Assembly: GCA_904063045.1 (NCBI GenBank)
Contig: CAJFCJ010000006.1
Coordinates: 2,036,946-2,100,945, forward strand
Origin: Dimorphilus gyrociliatus
Taxonomy: Eukaryota > Annelida > Polychaeta > Dinophilidae
Direction: 5' to 3'
Length of the DNA stretch: 64,000 nt
Shown piece by piece: positions 59,363-64,000 of this stretch. The position numbers were made by a program, and so were the translations under genes. Numbering within the stretch: the first letter of the stretch is position 1; each line of letters opens with the position of its first letter. Below the pieces are notes generated by a model, which saw only the letters and a list, made by a program, of their open reading frames with translations, searched no databases and was not told where the DNA came from.

Positions 59363-62300
59363 ATGAGCGACGATAATCAACCACCGAAGAAGATGCTTGG
59401 ATCTTTCAAGTGTCGCCAGTGCAAATACACAACAAACAACGAAAAGCTGCTTCGAAAACACCTTGCTAAGCATGGAATTCATGCTTGCTTGAGTTGTGAG
59501 TTTGAGTGTGATGACGCTGATGATCTCGGAATTCATGTAAGCGTCCAGCATCCGGTTCTCAATGGATCTGATCAATATAGATGCACTGATTGTCGTTTCT
59601 CAGCAAAGCGAGATGATCAATTAAAGAGGCACATGCAAAAGCATGGGATGTTCTATTGCTTTTCCTGTGACTATTTGGGAGGAAATCTAGCTGATTTGAA
59701 CAAGCATGCTAAAGAAGAACACTCCGTTAAGGATGATGATTCGGAAGGAGATCAAACACTTTACTGCGCTGACTGCAAATACTCCAGTAAACGATTAAAA
59801 CTGTTAAAGAGGCATAGACATGCTATGCATCGAGTTTACTGTTGTCCCCAATGTAACTTTGAGTGTGCGTCAAAAGATGATATGGAAACACACAAGTTAT
59901 GTCATAGAAAAGGGAATAGAAAAGTTGATAACAGATCTGAGAGCCATCAGTGCAGTCAGTGTTCGTATCACTCAAAGAAAATTCAATTAATTAGGCGTCA
60001 TATGCTAAAGCATGGAATCTATCAATGCGAAGAATGTGGACACCAAGCAGACGATGATCATGAATTAAACATGCATATAGATGCGATACATAAATCGAAA
60101 CCAATAAAAAGTACTGTTGATTTAAGTGATGACGATGCTGCTCCAACTTCTGGACCGATTGTTTGTCAAAGGTGTAGCATGGAATGTACTAGTGAAATGG
60201 AGTATAGACGTCATCAATCTGAGCATGGTGTCTTCTGCTGCACTCATTGCGAATTTATTGTTATAGATAGAAAGGACTACGAAGAGCATATTAAAAATGA
60301 ACACCCAGATTCTGGAGAAGAATTTAAGTGCTCTCATTGTTCTTACAAGACAAATCAAGAGCAATTATTTAGACGTCATGTTCATAGCAAGCATGCGGAT
60401 CAACCTTCTGAAAATACTGGTAAATTTCAATGTAGGAAATGCTCTTATTCCAGTAAGAAGAAAAAATACGTTTGGCGACATGAGTTGACCCATCAGCTGT
60501 ATTCTTGTTACGTTTGTGATGGGGAAGATTTCGATAGCGAAGCACAATTTACAACTCATATGGCTACTGAACATCCAGAAGTTAATTACTCCATTGATGA
60601 GCCAACCTTTGCCTGTACCATCGACGGTTGCCGGTAAGTTGAAGAATTTATAAATATAATATACTTTTGTATATACATATAAATTTATATGGTATGTATA
60701 ACTAATGAAATTATAAAGGAAATTAATTCCGAAATGCTTCTAACTAATTTCGTCATTTGCTGTAACCGAATCTAGATAGTAGTTAAAATTAACTCGCTGG
60801 CTATGTTCCAGGTTCATTTTCTAAGTGATTTAAACTGGAAGAGGTTGACTAATATTCATTTCTTTTTGTAAAAGATAACTAAGTATAGCTATAGGTTTTC
60901 TTCCAGTTCTATTAATACACCCTTGTGCATCCCCTATTTAAATATTCTACCAAGTTATTCTCTTTTACTGAATTTATTTGCACTCAAATGTCCCACATTT
61001 TTTCCAATTAATGATGAAATTGATAGAGAATATTACGAAAGATAATAGAATGAAGCTCAATCGATTTTGCTGTTGTATTTTTATATGACATGTCACTTCG
61101 TTTTCAGTTAGCTGAAAGACTTATTAATGTAATTATAAGAAGGGTAATCGTAAACATCAGGGGACTTTGCTGTTATTTGAGACAAAATCGACTCAACATG
61201 ATTTACAGTTAATTCAGTTTGAAATAGCTATAAATTTGTTTGAAGGATACTGCGCATTTGTTAGGCAGCTATAAATTTTTCTAATCTATTTTGTTAAAGG
61301 GAGAAGTAAAACAAGATCTTATTTCAGTCGAACTTGTTTTAGCAATTTATTATTAACAATAGAGATGGTTCGGTTGAATAATAGTTCGGCTATTTTTGGA
61401 TAATTCATAATTTTCGATATTATCTTGCACAGAAATTTTTGCTCATATTAATGGCTTGTTCTTTTTTCTTTTTAGATATACATCGAAAAGAAAAAAATTG
61501 CTGCAGAGACACCAATTGTCGAAGCACGACCACTTAAAATGCTCGGAATGTTCCAAGAAATTCGACTCTATACCTGAAATGGAAGAGCATCGGTGTGGTA
61601 AACAGGAGTCAGAAGACGAAGATGAATGCCTCGAATGTGGAGATTGTGACTTTGTAACTCATGATGAAGTCGCCCTGAAAAAGCATCAACATGAACATGG
61701 GCTATTTCATTGTCTGCAATGTGACTATTTGGCAGTTCATGAAGATGAATTAGATGATCATATAAAATCCGAACATCAGCATCAAAAATCTCCAAAGACG
61801 AAAAAAGTTCGGAAAAGGGTTTATAAAGATGAGCATAAGCCCTTCCCATGCCATCTTTGTCCCTATTCGTCCAAAAAGAAAAAATACCAAAAACGTCATC
61901 TTCGTGAAAAGCATGACATTAACTGCTGCATAGTTTGCGACTTTGAAGGATCAACCAGGGAGCAGCTCGATAAACATATGATAGAACAGCATCCTGCTCG
62001 ATACGAGATAGAAAGGAAATCTGATAGTGTACATTCTTGTTCTCATTGTCCCTATGAGACAAAAAGAATTAAATGCTTTAAGAAGCATGTTAAAAAGCAT
62101 GGTCCTTATGCTTGTCTCTACTGCAAATATACAGCAAAAAATGAAACATCTTTAGTTCAGCATTCCCTTGAGGCTCATGGGTCGAATGGGGGCCGAACTA
62201 TGCTATCCGACGATAGTGATTCTTCGGACAGCAGCGACGGTGGCATCGACGATACGAAGACACCTGTGGCAGACTCTCAACCTAAACAACTTTCCAATGA

Positions 62301-64000
62301 ATCTTCGACGTCGAAAACACATGAATGTGCTTTATGCGAATACGCAACACCATACAAAGCACAGTTAGCCCGTCATGTGGAAAAGGAACACGGTGAAAAA
62401 CCAGCCATGATAGCCTGTCCTCATTGCGATAAGACTTTCCAGAAAGAATCAGCTCTTAAACGGCACTCAAAATGCCACTCAACAGAGACGCCTTTTTCAT
62501 GCACTATTTGTGAAAAATCGTTTAGAACCATGTCGGCTTTAAACAAACATTTTTCAACGCACAAAAATGACTCAAATAGGGCTCAAGAAGAAGTAAGACC
62601 AAAGGCACCAAAAACCAAGGCAGCTTTGAAACACTTTGATGCTTCAGTCTATGAATTTGATAGTGGCGGTGAGGAAAAGAATAAGGTTCAAATACCCAAC
62701 ATTCCTCTAAGTGATTCAGACGGTGAAGATGAAACGTTTTCTCCCAATCGATTCACGAAGAGTTCACCAAAAAGAAAAAAGAAAGAGGAGACATCTAAAT
62801 CTAAAGGACGGTCAGGTAGAGGGAGAAATAACTCAAAGAAAGTATACTACGACGAGGATGAAGAGGATGAATTCACGGAAGTCTTGCCTCAAAAGAAAAG
62901 GAAAATGATACCCTCACCAATAATACCTCCAGCAATGGAGGAAATGGAAGAAAACCAAGAAGAAAATGATGTAGTAGAAATGGAACCAGAAAATAGAGAT
63001 GACAGTAGCAAGTCGTCATCTGATGAAAGTGATTCGGATTCGTCTGCAGATGAACAACAAGAAACTATGACTGAAACTGATCGAACGAGGGCAGAAGAAG
63101 CTCAAATTGTGCAAGACGACGCATCTTCCTATGCTCACTCGCTTGCAGACCTTGAGCCTCCACCTGCTCCAAGACCAAGAACACCCGAGCAATCTGATGA
63201 AGAATTGGACGAAGGTGTTCGAAATGGTAGAGAAGCACATACTAGCCTTGATTCGGGTATGGCAGATATGCAACCAGCAAGCACTGCACCCTTAGAGCAA
63301 ATGCAACAGCAAATTGACAACATACCCGGCTCTGTTCCCCCGGCTAGCCATGATAGCGCCATCTCTCACGCCTCCAGCGAACATAGGAGGGATTCATATA
63401 AAGAACCAATGAGTCATGAATATGCTGGAACCGATGCTCACACACCAAGAGACGTCTCGGTAATAATGCATTCTGATGAGGGGAAAAATCCACCACCACT
63501 AGCACATAGGTCACCGGCAAGTGCGGGACCCCCGTCTGTTCAAGGTCCGCCTTCGGTTCAGCGTCCACCGTCCGTTCAGGGTCCCCCCTCTGTGCCACCT
63601 CCACCCACGCAGGTTCAACAAGGTCCACCTTCGAATCCTCCTCAATCCGCCCCGGACGCAACCCGCTCCGTAAGCGGTCTCACGCCGTCCGAACGCGATT
63701 TTCTTGGCCAATACCTACAGCCGACGAATGTCGATCAACTTCCTTATCATCAACCATCTTTATCGAAACCTCCACAATTAGACCTGTTGACACCTAGGGG
63801 TAGCGGACCCTCTTCCTGCTCTCTACCAACAAGCTTACCCCCGTCCTTGCAGACCGGCTACACGTCGGATCCACTGTTTAGCCAACCTACTCCAGGGCAT
63901 TGGGATCCGTCGTTATACGCAAGAAGCGGCTATGGTGGTTATTTAGGAGCGGGCACCACAGCTCCTACAGCGCATGATTTCCTGAGACCTCCACATGCCG
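59363..64000 (+). CDS. Poly-C2H2 zinc-finger protein, about 24 fingers, 3' truncated by the window
   Basis: Exon 1 (59363-60633) and exon 2 (61476 to the window end) join in frame across a Cys-Arg codon. Ten dyads run in series: a finger of type C-x2-C-x-Y-(S/T)-x-K ending R-H-x3-H, then Gly or another single residue, then a second finger (FxC-x2-CxF) with its own H-x3,4-H. The first is CRQCKYTTNNEKLLRKH followed by GIHACLSCEFECDDADDL. Together with one single finger and three canonical fingers with a GEKPAMIACPHC-type linker (62323-62568) this gives 24. Behind them comes an acidic, Ser-rich region with basic patches (KRKKKEE, KKRKM) that could be nuclear signals, then a Pro-rich tail with repeated PPSVQ. 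It is probably a nuclear DNA-binding regulator, but I do not recognise the family. The frame stays open at the window edge, so the C-terminus is missing. Confidence 0.88.
60634..61475 (+). other. Long intron of the zinc-finger gene
   Basis: An 842-nt intron with GTAAGT donor and ttttag acceptor. The sequence is AT-rich with no ORF or repeat of note. It splits a zinc finger right after the second Cys. Confidence 0.85.

Noticed and set aside
59354-60574. Several minus-strand frames opposite the zinc-finger exons
   Set aside because: Frames complementary to Cys/His-rich codons; no splice signals or family features.

Overview
This window is nuclear DNA of an animal with a compact, AT-rich genome. 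It carries spliced bilaterian genes such as RADIL, DISP3, CTDNEP1, TMEM115, G6PD, GAPDH, cofilin and MAD2L2. Most resolved introns are only about 50-75 nt, with GTAAGT/GTATGT/GTTTGT donors and tatag/ttag/cag acceptors. Neighbouring genes are often a few hundred bases apart, and I saw no transposon, rRNA, tRNA or CRISPR array. The gene set and tiny introns fit a compact lophotrochozoan-type invertebrate, for example a miniaturised annelid; the taxon is inference. TAA, TAG and TGA all act as stops, judged from genes whose C-termini match known families.

Layout: 0.5-3.5 kb (+) single-pass membrane protein; 4.5-5.4 (-) CYSTM1-like; 6.0-10.3 (-) RADIL-like RA-FHA-DIL-PDZ protein; 11.1-11.8 (-) intronless Ig membrane protein; 12.7-13.5 (-) peptidyl-tRNA hydrolase, divergent from a (+) CRAL-TRIO protein like the N-terminus of MOSPD2 (13.9-15.8); 16.0-18.2 (-) G6PD, divergent from (+) TMEM115 (19.6-21.0); 22.5-25.5 (-) MPP2/MPP6-type MAGUK; 25.9-26.0 (-) membrane microprotein; 26.2-27.2 (-) MAD2L2/REV7; 28.6-30.0 (-) nuclear receptor interrupted by in-frame TAG codons; 31.3-32.8 (-) CTDNEP1, divergent from (+) NAA38 (33.1-33.7); 35.2-37.8 (+) secreted discoidin-like/PAN protein; 38.0-43.3 and 44.7-48.2 (-) tandem DISP3-like genes; 49.1-52.2 (+) orphan secreted glycoprotein; 52.4-53.6 (-) cofilin/ADF; 56.9-58.0 (+) GAPDH; 59.4 to the window end (+) a protein with about 24 C2H2 zinc fingers, cut by the window edge.

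Most genes are independent housekeeping or signalling loci. The most striking points are: a pair of alternative exons in the MAGUK PDZ domain whose lengths force mutually exclusive use; a nuclear receptor with an otherwise intact DNA-binding domain and ligand-domain exon but TAG codons in frame; a divergent tandem DISP3-like pair of which only one copy has a mucin-like insert and furin-type sites; and a zinc-finger protein built from finger dyads behind a possible overlapping uORF. Gene models were built by hand from splice signals and reading phase. The exons of each gene sum to a clean frame except where noted.
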